Part shown: positions 26,943-36,880 of the stretch, in pieces
Layout of the letters: every line of letters begins with the position of its first letter
Position numbering within the stretch: the first letter of the stretch is position 1
Origin: Pseudonocardia sp. CNS-004
GTDB lineage: Bacteria > Actinomycetota > Actinomycetes > Mycobacteriales > Pseudonocardiaceae
Length of the DNA stretch: 64,000 bases
Direction of reading: 5' to 3'
Assembly: GCA_001942185.1 (NCBI GenBank)
Contig: MKJV01000101.1
Location: 62,001-126,000 of the forward strand
Notes under the pieces: model-generated
The model's database searches: none
Told to the model about the DNA's origin: nothing
What the model saw: the letters and a program-made list of their open reading frames with translations, nothing else
Made by a program: the position numbers and the translations under genes

Positions 26943-28225
26943 TCACCGGCCCATCGGCTGTGCGCGATGTCTGATCTCCGCCTCCACCTCGTGGACGAGG
27001 ACGCCGTGCATCCGGAACACCGCGCCGGCCCGATGAACCACCCGCCAGTTCTCCTGCAACGTGTTGCCGTCGTTGTAGTGGCCGCTCCAAGCGTTCAGTT
27101 CCACGACGACGAGCTGGTCGCCATCGAGTCGGAGCTCAGCCGTGAAGGCGAGCTGGACGTCACGGCCTGCGGCGGCGAAGGCATGGGTGAACTCCACGTC
27201 GTCCTCCCGACCGCCCGGCAGGGATTTGGGAATGAGCAATACCTCACCGTCACGCGTGAGCACGCCCTTGACCTGGGGCTGGAATCTCGCCAGCTCCATC
27301 ACGGCGTCGGTTCCCAGCCGGGCTCGGGTGATGCCGTGCCGCTGCGCCAGCGCCAGCTCGGCGGGGTAGTTCTCCGGCATCAGGTTCGGCCGGGGGATGG
27401 CCAGGCCCACCAGCCGCTCGGCGACGCCGGGTGCCTCCGGCGACGGCTGCCCGGCACGGTGGCGGCCGGCCGGCCACCCCCACAGCCGCCGTGCCCGACC
27501 GCCCGGTCCGGCCGGAGCGACACGGCGCCGGTACGTCCCCGCATCCGCGGCCACGCCGGCGGCGTGCACCTCACCGGCGTAGGCGAGCACCAGGTTCTGC
27601 CACACCGACCACTCGGCGAATAGGTCGTCGAGCCGGCGGTGGAGCCGCTGTTGGTCATCCATTGAAGCCGGCACCGCCGTCGGCGCCCGAGCCGGCGCGA
27701 CCACCGCGCCCGCGACGACCGCGGCAACCCGCGCCTGCTGCGGCCCGAAGCCCGCCCACCGTCCGAACAGCGCTTCCACCACAGCCTCCACCGCCTCGGT
27801 CGGCCCGGCGGCGACCACGTGCAATGTCGCCCCGTCCCAGCGGACGGTCGCCCCGCGCGGGCCCGCAGCGCCACGAGCGCCCGCTCGGTGGTGGAACACC
27901 ACGGCGGGCGGGGCAGGCCACGTCGGGGGCCACCCGTTGCCGTCGAGCAGCGCCGCGGTGTCCTCCGCCCAGGCGTGCAGCACCTGTGCCAACTCGCCGT
28001 CCCCGGGAAGGCGCAACCGCAGCCCACGCAGCTGCCCGGCCCACCGACGCCGATCCGACGGATCCAGCTCCGGCTCATCCGGGGTGCTCGACGCGATCGG
28101 GCCACCGCCCTCGGTGGAGCCTCCGCCCTCGGTGCGCGCGGCGGATCCCGGCATGGCGGCGGCTCCCCACGGCAGCCCGCCCGCCATGGCCACGGTCGCC
28201 GGCTCGGCCCCCGCCCACACCAAGC
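26943..28225 (-). CDS. Second giant gene, segment 4: C-terminal domain of unknown function
   Basis: About 427 residues following the membrane helix. A Gly/Thr/Pro linker, then ELAQVLHAWAEDTAALLDGN and ATLHVVAAGPTEAVEAVVEA, a helix (DDQQRLHRRLDDLFAEWSVW), and a C-terminal mixed alpha/beta part with IPRPNLMPENYPAELALAQR, VKGVLTRDGEVLLIPKSLPG, and a beta-rich end AELRLDGDQLVVVELNAWSG then HGVLVHEVEAEIRHRA. The domain resembles no family I can name; it would lie outside the membrane if the PP2C part is inside. The end is a TAG/TGA-type stop at 26943. Confidence 0.6.
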
Positions 28226-29665
28226 GCGACAAGGGACCCGAGCAGCAGCAGCGCGAACGGCCGCCCACCCGTCAACGCCGACCGCAGCCGCTGCCAGAGC
28301 CGCTGCCACCGGCGCTCCTGCGCCGCCGCGGCCGGCACCGCGCCGGCCTCGCTCTGTTCCTGCACACCCGGCGGCGCCCGCGGTGCACCCGGGATCTCCA
28401 GACCGCGGCGCACAGCTGTCGTCCCCCGACCGCTGCCGTCCCCGGCCGGGTTGCGTGCATCGGCTTCCGGGGTGAGGGCGAGGACCGCGACGGTGTAGTC
28501 GTCGCGACCGCCGGCGGCGCGGGTGGCGTCGGAGAGCCTGGTGGCGGCCTCGTCCGCGTCGGTGGAGGCCGAATCGGTGAGCTGCGCGGCGAGGTCGGCC
28601 GGAGCCCGGAAGTAGCGCCACAGTCCGTCGCTGACGACCACGGCCAGCGTGCCGGGCCGGTCCTCGTGCTCGGTGACGGTGGGTTCGGGCTGGAAGTCGC
28701 AGGCCGCGAAGCGGGTCATGACTCCGCCCTCGGTGATGTCCCCGCCGCGGGTGTGATCGTCGGTCAGCTTCCAGCCGGCGGTCGCGTCGCCCGTAAGGCC
28801 TGCCAGGATGTAGACGCGCACGGTGCCCATGTGAATGGTCGTCGTCGTGCCGTCGGCGCCGGTGTAGAGGGCCCCGTAGCTCACGGCGGCGTGGCCGCGA
28901 TCCGGGGTGTACCGGCTGGTCATGGCGGCCTTTGCGGCGGCGTCGGCGGCACGAAGCGCCTGTGCGGGAGTGCGGCCGGCCCGGGCCGGGTCACCGATCT
29001 CGGCGGTGAACGCCGCGGCGAACCGGTCCGCGGCGCCTGCCGCGTCCGGGTAGCTGGACACGCCGTCGACGACGATCGCGACCCGGTCCCCGTTCGGCAG
29101 GGCCACCAGCGCCGCGGCGTCCTGGTTGTCCCGCCTGCCGAGGCCCCGCCGCGAGATCGTGGCCATCCCCGGCCCGGACCAGGTCCGGTCCTCCGGGGGA
29201 CGCGCACTCCGCCGGAACAGATCCGGGTTCTTGGCACGCAGCTTCCGGGCCGCCTTCCGCGCCGCCTCCATGGCCAGCCAGCCGGCGATGTCGCGGTAGA
29301 GCTTGGCGCCCTCCGCACGCTCCTGCAGCATGTCGTGGCGCTCCAGCAGCACCGTGGCCGTGACCAGCGCCGCCTTCCGTTCGGACGCGAACCTGAGGCG
29401 GCCGAGCCGGCGGCCGATGCGGCGGAGCTCGAGGGTGATCTCCCGGAGCGCCTGCACGACGGTCGGGGGCACCGGGTCGGCCCCCGGTGCATGCCGAAGG
29501 GCCTCGTCCGCGGCCTGCAACACCCAGCCGACCTGGTGCGGGTACGAGCCGCTCTCCGCCAACCGGGCCGCGGCTTCGGCGCGGGCCTCGGCAAGCCGGG
29601 CATAGGCCTCGACCTGGTCGGCCCGGGCAGCCTCCAGCAGGTCGAGCATGTCGGGCTCCCCCGTG
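28225..29665 (-). CDS. Second giant gene, segment 3: PP2C-type protein phosphatase domain and helix
   Basis: About 480 residues. Helices (EAARADQVEAYARLAEARAE; ALREITLELRRIGRRLGRLR) precede a PP2C domain from about 29165 to 28470: GLGRRDNQDAAAL (metal-binding Asp), VAIVVDGVSSYPDA (DG motif), AVSYGALYTG, LTDDHTRGG, LAVVVSDGLWRYF and GGRDDYTVAVLAL (last metal Asp). All main PP2C/PPM acidic positions appear present, so an active Ser/Thr phosphatase is plausible. A Pro/Ala linker leads to one membrane helix (FALLLLGSLVAL). The phosphatase would be cytoplasmic. Its target may be a Ser/Thr kinase pathway; none is in the window. Confidence 0.75.
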
Positions 29666-31040
29666 CCGCGTACAGCGCCGCGATGTAGCGACGGTCTGCT
29701 GCGCGGGCCTCCCGCACGAGTGCCTGCAGCCGCAGCCGCCACCGGACGGGCAGCACGGCGTGGCGCCACCGGTCCTGGGCCTCGTCGGCGACGAGGCGGG
29801 CGAACCGGATCGGGGCGGCCGGGTGATCGGCGGGCAGCGGGTAGTGGCGCCCGCCCGCCACGTGCAGCAGCTCGTAGCCGAGACCGAGCAGGCGACGCAC
29901 GGCGATGCCGATGTCGTCGACCCAGCCGTCGCGCCAGTGCCGGAACGCCTCGTCCCGTTGTGCAGGAGGTCCAGCAGCGCGGCCAGGGCCTCCCGCTCGG
30001 TCTGCGTGACGCCATCCGGCCCGAGCCGCTCGACGGTCAGCGCGCTCAGCGCGTCGCCGCCGGACAACACGAGTGCGTTCGACCGGATCGCGTGCCGCAG
30101 TCTCGGCTGGGCGGCTCGCCACAGCTCGACCAGCGCCGGGTCCGCGCGATAACCGGAGTTCTCGTCACCGTGCACCGCACCCAGCTCCGCCAGTACGGCG
30201 AGCGTCCCGGCCCAGGCCGTGTCACCGCCGTGGTCCCTGTCCAGCTCGGCGGCGGTGAGCGCCTTCCGCCGACCCGCAAGCAGCAGCAGCCGCTCCAGCA
30301 ACGTGACCGGCTGGGCGTTGGGCGCCCTGCTGCTGATGGCCTCGGCCATCTCGGCGTCCCAGTCCTGACGGACCTTCCTCCGGTAGGTGGGGCCGAGCCG
30401 GGCCTCCTGCATCAGTTCCAGCGCGTGGAGCAGAAGCCGCTTCACGTCCGCGAGCTCGTCCATCTCACGTACCCGGGTCGCCGAGTTCTCCGGCCGGCGA
30501 CTCGCCGGTGCCTTGCGCTCCGCCTCCGCACCACCCTCGACGCTGCGAATCCGCTGCTCGACCAGCTGGATGGCTGCCTCCAGCGGATCGTCTTCCGGCT
30601 TGCGGCGGCTGCGCATCTCGTCCGTCAGCACCCGCAGTCGACGGCGAGCGTGCTCCAGGTCCGGATGGTCGATCTCACCCCGGTCCAGGTGGTACTGCCT
30701 GATCAGCCTCAGCAGCTTCCGTCGCGGACCTGTCAGGTAGTCCGAGCGCAGCCGGTTGCGTTCCTCGATGTTCTTCCGGAGCCGCACCCGCCAGACCCGG
30801 CTCGACGCCGGCTCGGTGGCGCCGAACTGCTTCCACAGTTCCTCGACGACCATCTTCAGGAACTCGACGTTCTCGGCGGCGTCCGCATCGCCCGCACCCC
30901 GCATGCGGGCCGCTTCCGACGCCAAGGCATCCAGGTGGGCGGCCAGGACCGGCACCACGAGCATGAACGCGTCGACGTGTTGCTCGCGCCGCCGCCGGGC
31001 GGCGGCCTTCTCCTGCTCGTGAGCTCCCGGATCGAGGCAC
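29665..31040 (-). CDS. Second giant gene, segment 2: long helical region
   Basis: About 458 residues, all helical in appearance. Highly charged coiled-coil-like stretches (EQEKAAARRRREQHVDAF; DLEHARRRLRVLTDEMRSRR; REMDELADVKRLLLHALELM) are followed by a winged-helix-like part (LLLLAGRRKALTAAELDRDH) and DEAFRHWRDGWVDDIGIAVR, ending ADRRYIAALYAARG. One missing base near 29957 divides it. The charged helices suggest an oligomerisation or scaffold segment on the cytoplasmic side (inference). No enzyme motif seen. Confidence 0.6.
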
Positions 31041-32336
31041 GTCCGGGAGCGCCTCCCACTCGCTCATCGGTTCGTGCAGGTCCTCGGTGATCGTGGCCCA
31101 CACCTTCGCCGCCAACCGGGCGGCCTGCTCTTCTCTCGGGACGCCCGACAGTTCGAATGCCACCCGCACCGCGTCCAGCCTCTCGATGAACGGGGCCAGC
31201 CGCTGGAGCAGCCGGTCCCCGCGCCACCGCGACGGCCGATCCGGCAGCCGCAGCGGCCGTGTGCTCTTGGCGCCGTAGGTGTCGGAGCGAACCTCGTCAG
31301 GGTCCCGGACCAGCGTGTTGAACGCCCAGACGACACCCGCGACCACGGCGAACCGCAGCAGGACGGTGGTCCACGACTCGTACCCGGCCACCGCGTCCGG
31401 ATGCAGCCAGCGGAGGTTGATCACGATCAGGGACAACCGGGCCAGCACCGGTTCGACCGCCTTGCGCAGCAGCACCCGGCTGTCGACGGGCGAGATTCCC
31501 GCCAGGTCGGACACGGCCGCCAGTGCGCGCCGCTGTTTGTCACCCTGCCCCTTGCGCTTCGCCCGCTCCGCGTTGTGCGTGGCGAACCGCTTCCAGATCG
31601 GGGCGACAGCGCTGGTGACGTACTCCGCCAGCACAGTGGGCGACGCGGCCGTGACGGCAACGGCCGAGACCGCCGCCATCTCGATCAGCCCGCCCCACGT
31701 CCCTCCGACTCCCCCGAGCCAGCCGGCCACGATCACCACGGTCGCCGCCTGGGCCCCCGACACGACCGCCTTGGCCCACTTGGTGCGGCCGACGTCCTTG
31801 TGCTGCACGCCCGCAACGGCGATCCCGACCACGACGGCGACCAGCCAGGTCGGCAGGACCGACCAGCCGAACGCCGTCGCCAACCCGTACCCGGCAGTGA
31901 TCAGGTACGTCCAGATCGCCGAGCTCCACGCCAACGACCGGGGCCGGGTCTGCATGCCGTCGGCCAGGTTGACGTACTGGCGGTGCAGCACGTACCGGCG
32001 CACCAGCAAGGCCGGGATCAGCGGGTACAGCAACGCCTTGACACCGGTCAGGCCCGGCTGCGCGGCGAGCGCGGGCCACGCCCAGCCGACGACGTCCGGT
32101 GCCGTCAGCGCTCCCAGCACGACGGCGAACCCGCCGACCGTCCACGAGACGAGCCGGCGCCACGGCGGGGCCCGGGCCTGCCGCGGCGTCCACGCCGCCC
32201 GCACCGCGGCCAGCAGGCCGGCCGCCGCGACGACCATCCCGACCAGGTCGCTCGCCACCGGCGACCCGACGACCCCCAGCAGCCCGGCGCCCGCCAGCCC
32301 GACACCGGCACCCGCGACGAACCCGCCGACCCGCAC
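31040..32336 (-). CDS. Second giant gene, segment 1: multi-pass membrane region
   Basis: About 430 residues from GTG 32336. Seven to nine membrane helices are visible, such as GFVAGAGVGLAGAGLLGVVG, WTVGGFAVVLGALTAPDVVG and LVAVVVGIAVAGV, and a later VLLRFAVVAGVVWAFNTLV. A Lys/Arg-rich cytoplasmic loop (AERAKRKGQGDKQRRA) separates two groups. The end is a soluble helix (RLAPFIERLDAVRVAFELSG, AAKVWATITEDLHEP). The open frame continues wrongly to 30675; coding shifts frame near 31040. No known family recognised. The GTG has no clear ribosome site, so it may be coupled to the upstream stop. Confidence 0.65.
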
Positions 32337-32345
32337 CCGCCGCGT

Positions 32346-33338
32346 CTACCGCCGCTCGGCGATCGGGACGTCCAGACCCGACCGGGCCACCGGCCGGCGT
32401 GCGCGGGTCGGCAACAGGCGAACGCCCACGTACGCGGCGGTCAGGAGGAGCGGCCCGACGAACCCGAGGAAGGCACCCGCGATCAGACCGTGTGCCGGAG
32501 CCGCGACGACCGGCTGGTCGCTGTCGTTCGCGGTCGGCGCCGGGTCGGTCGACGGCGACTCCGGGCCGCCGGGCGCCGGGGTCGGCGACTCGGCGCGGGG
32601 GTCCGCGCCCGGAGACTCCGTGCCCGGGATCGGCGTCTCGCCACCAGGCGGGGTGGGCTCGATGGGAGCCGTCGGCTCCGTGGGCTCGACCTCGTCGATC
32701 CGCTGCTCGTCGCCTCGATGGATCAGCTCCGGACTGGCATCACGACTCACGGCCAGCTCGTAGCCGGCCGGGTCGTCGAACCGGTCGATGTAGATCCGCC
32801 AGTAGGAGTCGTTCCTCTGGGCGGTCCAGATGCCGGTCCAGTCCGCAGGGGCGAACAGGGTCTGGCCACCGATGTGCTCGTCGGGCCCGCTGAACCGGTG
32901 GCCGTTGGTGGCGTTGAGCTCCTCGAAGCTCAGCCCGAGGCCTGCGGCGACCAGACCCGCCGTGTCGTTCTCGGCTGCCGTGAACTCGAACCGCGTCCCG
33001 GTCGCCGATGTTTGCAGCCACACCGTGCGGCCCTCCGGCAGGAGGTCGTCCGCCTCGGCGAACTGCCTGCTGGCGGCATGCGACTCGGTGGGCACGTCAG
33101 CCGCGTGAGCGGGCGAGCCGAGGCTCAACGCGACCGCCAGCAGCGCCGCTCCGGCACCGAGCCCGATGACCTCAGCGGCCCGGACGAGCCGGCTCCGGAG
33201 CACGCCGAGCGCAGCGCGGAGGACGGACCGCCACCGCGCGAGCACGACCGCGCCCACGACGCCGCCGGCGATCCCGATCGCGACCGGCCCCGACAGGCCG
33301 GCCCCATCCGGCGACGCAGCGGCCGCGGCCCCCCCAGG
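32346..33338 (-). CDS. Giant gene, segment 9: membrane helices, LysM-like segment and C-terminal anchor
   Basis: About 330 residues. Two helices (SGPVAIGIAGGVVGAVVLAR; VIGLGAGAALLAVALSLGSP, followed by AHAADV like a signal cleavage site) precede an extracellular part with TAGLVAAGLGLSFEELNATN and IGGQTLFAPADWTGIW, matching the LysM rhythm (helix, then NG..., then a P-x-hydrophobic strand), so peptidoglycan binding is possible. A Pro/Thr/Glu-rich linker (EPTEPTAPIEPTPPGGETPI) and a last helix (LIAGAFLGFVGPLLLTAAYV) with a basic tail end at TAG 32346. The layout of wall-binding domain, wall-spanning linker and anchor is typical of actinobacterial envelope proteins. Confidence 0.65.
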   Translation of the reverse strand, partial: PGGAAAAASPDGAGLSGPVAIGIAGGVVGAVVLARWRSVLRAALGVLRSRLVRAAEVIGLGAGAALLAVALSLGSPAHAADVPTESHAASRQFAEADDLLPEGRTVWLQTSATGTRFEFTAAENDTAGLVAAGLGLSFEELNATNGHRFSGPDEHIGGQTLFAPADWTGIWTAQRNDSYWRIYIDRFDDPAGYELAVSRDASPELIHRGDEQRIDEVEPTEPTAPIEPTPPGGETPIPGTESPGADPRAESPTPAPGGPESPSTDPAPTANDSDQPVVAAPAHGLIAGAFLGFVGPLLLTAAYVGVRLLPTRARRPVARSGLDVPIAERR

Positions 33339-34929
33339 CAGGCGATCCGATCAGGACCGCCCCGATGACGACGCCCACGATCGTCACGATCCAGGCCACT
33401 GCCCGGAGCAGCCACGACGGCGGAGACGCGACCCACGGGTCCGCATCTCGTTCCGCAGTTCGTCGGCTGCCCGGTGCGACGCGGCGCTCGACGGCGAGGC
33501 TGCGTCGCCGGAATAGGTGCGTCGGACCCGGTCCCCCTGGACGCTGCCCGCGATCCTCACGACGTCGGCGTCGGGGGACAGCTCCGCCAGATCGTGCAGC
33601 GTCGGCTCACCATGATCGCCCGGCCCGAACACCACGGCGATGTCGCCCGCCCGAACCCCGGTGGGGTTGCCTGGGCCGAGGTCGACCATGAGCTGGTCCA
33701 TGCTTGCGCTGCCGACGACGGGTCGCTGCTCACCACCGACCAGTACGCGGCTCCCCCGGGCGCCGAGGAAGGGCGCGTCGCCGTACCCGATCGCCAGCCG
33801 TGCGAGCACCGAGTCCCGCTCCGCCGTCCACTCGTGGCCGTAGGAGACACCCGCACCGGCAGCCACCTCTCGTACGTCGACCACACGGGTGCGCAGCGCC
33901 ATCGCCGGGCGGAACGGGCTCTCCGCTGGGCTGCGGTCGAACGGGTCGAGCCCGACGAGCGCGATGCCCGCGCGAACGAGGTCGAAGTGCAGGTCCGGGC
34001 GGGCCATGATCGCGGCGGAGCTCGCCAGGTGCCGGATCGGGCGCATTCCCCGCTCCCGGGCCGCCTGCCACGCCTCGGTGAGTCGTTCCGCCTGCAGATC
34101 GAGCGTGGGGTGACGGGGATCGTCGGCATGGGACAGGTGCGACCAGACCGCCACGACCTCGACGGTTCCCTCCTCGACCGCGCGCTCGACAGCGTCGAGG
34201 AGCTCCACCCATTCCTCGAGCCGCGCACCGCCCCGGCTCAGCCCGGTGTCGACCTCGAGGTGCAGCCGAGCCCGCCCGCCGGCCCGGCGGGCACCCGCAA
34301 CGATCGCGTCGAGGTGCGCGGGCGACGACACCGACAGATCGATGCCGGCCTGCACCGCCTCGGTGAAGTCCTCGGCCGGCCCGTGCAGCCACGAGAGCAC
34401 GCGTGCGGTGATCCCGGCGTCCCGCAGCGTCAGCGCCTCCGCCAACGTGGTGGCACCCAGCCACGTGGCCCCCGCATCCACAGCCGCCGACGCGACCGGC
34501 ACCAGACCGTGCCCGTAGCCGTCGGACTTGACCACCGCCATCAGCTCGGCGTCCGGTGCGGCGGCGCGCAGCACCTCGACGTGTGGCGCACGGCGCCGAG
34601 GTCGACGTGCACCTCGGCGAGCGCTGCGAGTCCTCGCCGGGTTCGCAGGCCGCGCGCGGCACTTGACGGGCGCCGGCCCTCACCACCCGCATCCGCCGTG
34701 CCCGACCCCAGCCGCAACGGTGGGGCACGCGGTGCCACCGGGCTCGACACGCCCGGCGGTCCCAGCGATCGCAGGAACGCGCCATACACCGCCTCGGACG
34801 GATGCAGCAGCGCGACCGGTTGATCGGCTCCCGCCGTCGAGCCGTCCGGCTGCACCTCCACCCACGCACCGTCCGAGTCGACGTACGCCGCTCCGCCGTC
34901 GGGTGCCAGCACGCGCACGTCCCCGGGTC
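33338..34929 (-). CDS. Giant gene, segment 8: alanine racemase domain
   Basis: About 530 residues. A linker (QPVALLHPSEAVYGAFLRSL) leads with no intervening start codon into AEVHVDLGAVRH, one missing base near 34577, then VEVLRAAAPDAELMAVVKSD with GYGHG: the PLP Lys motif of alanine racemase. HLEVDTGLSRGG, VWSHLSHADDP, HLASSAAIM, LVRAGIALVGLDPF, VSYGHEWTAERDS (catalytic Tyr) and IGYGDAP, SMDQLMVDLG complete the fold and both catalytic residues. So a PLP-dependent racemase, probably active on Ala or a related amino acid, is fused to a protease. Frameshifts near 33420 and 33338 lead to the next membrane helices (AVAWIVTIVGVVIGAVLIG). Confidence 0.8.
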
Positions 34930-36190
34930 GGGGCGACGACCGCGCCCCCAGCGCGGCAGCCAGCGGCGCGCGAGGGCATCGCGTCCGCGCCCGCCGAGCA
35001 CGCGCACACCACGACGGCCCCGACCGGGCCCGCCGACAGGTTGCCCCGCGTGACGTACGCGGGGGTCCCACCGACCAGGTCCACGAGCTGCTCCGTCGAC
35101 AGCCGCACATCCGCCTCGTCGCCCGGCCAGAAGATCCCGGCCGCATCAGCGTGCGCGACCAGCGTGAGGCCGGCCGGATCACCCCGCAGCGCGAGCGCGT
35201 ACCCGTGCTCCCGCTCCGGCAGGAGGATCACGGCATGCCCGTCCGGGTGGACGAGCATCTCGGCCCGGATCCGCGCCAGATCGGCCTCGGTGGCCCACCG
35301 TGTCTCGCGGCCACCCACCGGCACCGGAGCGGCCGGCTCCGGACGCGGCCACGCACCAACTCCGCCTTCCTCGCCGAGGGCGGCCAGCACGCCGTACAGC
35401 CCACTGGCGCGCAGGTACGCCCGCACCGCAGCGGCACTCACCCCGACGGAAGAAGAGATCACGCCGTCGACGCTCTTGTTGTTGCCGGCGACGATCCCGG
35501 TGAGCTCCTGCCGGGTCGCGCCGGGCTCCCCGACGAGGATCGGTCCGCCCGAGTTTCCTCCCACCGCCCATCTACTGCCGCTACCGAAAAGCAGCACGCC
35601 GTACTCGGGCCGTCGCTTCCCGGGCTGCAACGGCGGAGGGATCGCCTGGTCGCCGGTCACCAGCAGAAGGACCGCGTCGGTCTCGAGGGGGACCACCGCG
35701 CCGCGGTCCGACGCTGTGGGGATCGTCGTGTCCGGGAGGCCCAGCGTCAGCCGGGTCGTACCGGGCGCGGGGCGACCGGCCAACCGCAGCGGCGGCAGCC
35801 GCAACCCCGACATCCGCGGGTCCGACACTTGGACGACGGCGAGGTCCAATGCATCCACAGCTCGCCCGACCTCGTGCCGTCGCAGCCCGTCGGCACCGTC
35901 CTCCACCGGGCCGAAGCCCCCGGTGGCGAGCAGCATCTCGGTCAGGTGCGTACGCGCGGCCGATCCAGCACCGCCCCCGGCACAACGATCAGCCCGTCCG
36001 CGGACGGGATCTCGACCTCGACGGAGTCCACGGCGTCGCGCGGATGAGGCACTGCGACGTGGCTGTTGGTGAGCACATAACCGACCTCGCCGTCGACCGC
36101 CAGGAGGATGCCGGATCCGATTGCCCAGAAGGATCGGCCCTCCTGGTCCGTCACGCTCAGCACCACGCGCACGACGCGCTCGACCGTGGC
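34929..36190 (-). CDS. Giant gene, segment 7: trypsin-like serine protease domain
   Basis: About 420 residues. Chymotrypsin/trypsin-like fold: GSGILLAVDGEVGYVLTNSH holds the His (near 36060), AVDALDLAVVQVSDP the Asp (near 35840, after a missing base near 35945), and WAVGGNSGGPILVGEP the Ser (near 35555). Triad spacing is normal for HtrA/EAP-type proteases. A second part, ILLPEREHGYALALRGDPAG, VAHADAAGIFWPGDEADVRL and GDVRVLAPDGGAAYVDSDG, follows. No PDZ motif was seen. The protease would lie on the same side as the racemase next to it and might process the giant protein itself (inference). Confidence 0.75.
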
Positions 36191-36880
36191 CGGCTGCTGA
36201 TCACCCAGTCCCGGCGCATCCAGGCGATCTGTCCGCGGCCGTCGACCCGGGTGAAGGTTCGCCCGGACCAGCGGACGGCAGCGGTCAGCGCGTGGCCCAC
36301 GGCGCTCCGGTTGTCGGCGCGCGCCTGGTCGAGCTCGTCGACCAGCACCGCGGCCCGCACCAGACGTTCGGGCTCCGAACCGCTGCCCGCCACGCGGAAG
36401 TCGTGTTCGAACACGAGCAGCCGCTCCAGGTAGTTCGCAGCCAGCAACCCCCGAGCCTGCAACTCACGGATCTCGGCGTAGGTCTCGGCGTACATCACGA
36501 TCACCGGCCGGCCGTCGACGTGGATCGTGTAGGCGATGACCGCGTCGTAACCCGGCACCCGGGAGATCAACACCAGCGGCGGGCCGCGCGGGCCGTAGGG
36601 GAGCTCGTCGACGCTCACCCGCACCCCGGACGCCATCCGGGTCCTGACCTCGGGCTCGAACGCGTTCCTCGCCGGGCCGTCCAGCTCGTAGCGGCCCTCG
36701 ACACCTGCCAGCGACCCGTTGTTCGGGCCCTGACCGGTGGAGTTGGCGACGACCGTGCGCAGGTGGGAGTCGGTCCGCGCGATGCGGGCCTTCTCGAACA
36801 CCACCACCGCGGTGGTGATGACCGCCATGACGACCGGGACGGCCCCGGCCACCACGGCGGCGAGGCCCAGCCCGGGCGCA
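36190..36880 (-). CDS. Giant gene, segment 6: linker domain before the protease
   Basis: About 230 residues between the membrane helices and the protease. One helix (AVVAGAVPVVMAVITTAVVV) leads to KARIARTDSHLRTVVANSTG, a beta-rich part (LPYGPRGPPLVLISRVPGYD, VIAYTIHVDGRPVIVMYAET) and helices (IRELQARGLLAANYLERLLV; ERLVRAAVLVDELDQARADN). It ends IAWMRRDWVIS and joins the protease through one missing base near 36190. As written this frame stops at 36157. Domain not recognised; it may be a chaperone-like or adaptor unit to the protease. Confidence 0.55.

Larger units (their letters stand above)
26943..32336 (-). other. Second giant gene: composite reading frame with PP2C domain (about 1,800 codons)
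   Basis: Four open segments join into one coding sequence once single missing bases near 31040, 29957, 29665 and 28225 are restored; at each junction the protein reads through sensibly (for example ALPDV to AHEQEKAAARRRREQH, and LLHNG to RDEAFRHWRDGW). N to C: multi-helix membrane region, long basic/acidic helices, PP2C phosphatase domain, one membrane helix, unknown C-terminal domain. It starts GTG at 32336, nine bases after and in the same frame as the TAG of the larger gene upstream. Segments are listed separately. Function unknown. Confidence 0.7.

Noticed and set aside
36157..36172. A gene boundary between the membrane segment and the protease (stop at 36157, GTG at 36172)
   Set aside because: The sequence before the stop loses protein character about 10 codons earlier and the protease frame gains it there, so one missing base near 36190 explains it better than a 16-nt overlap without a ribosome site.
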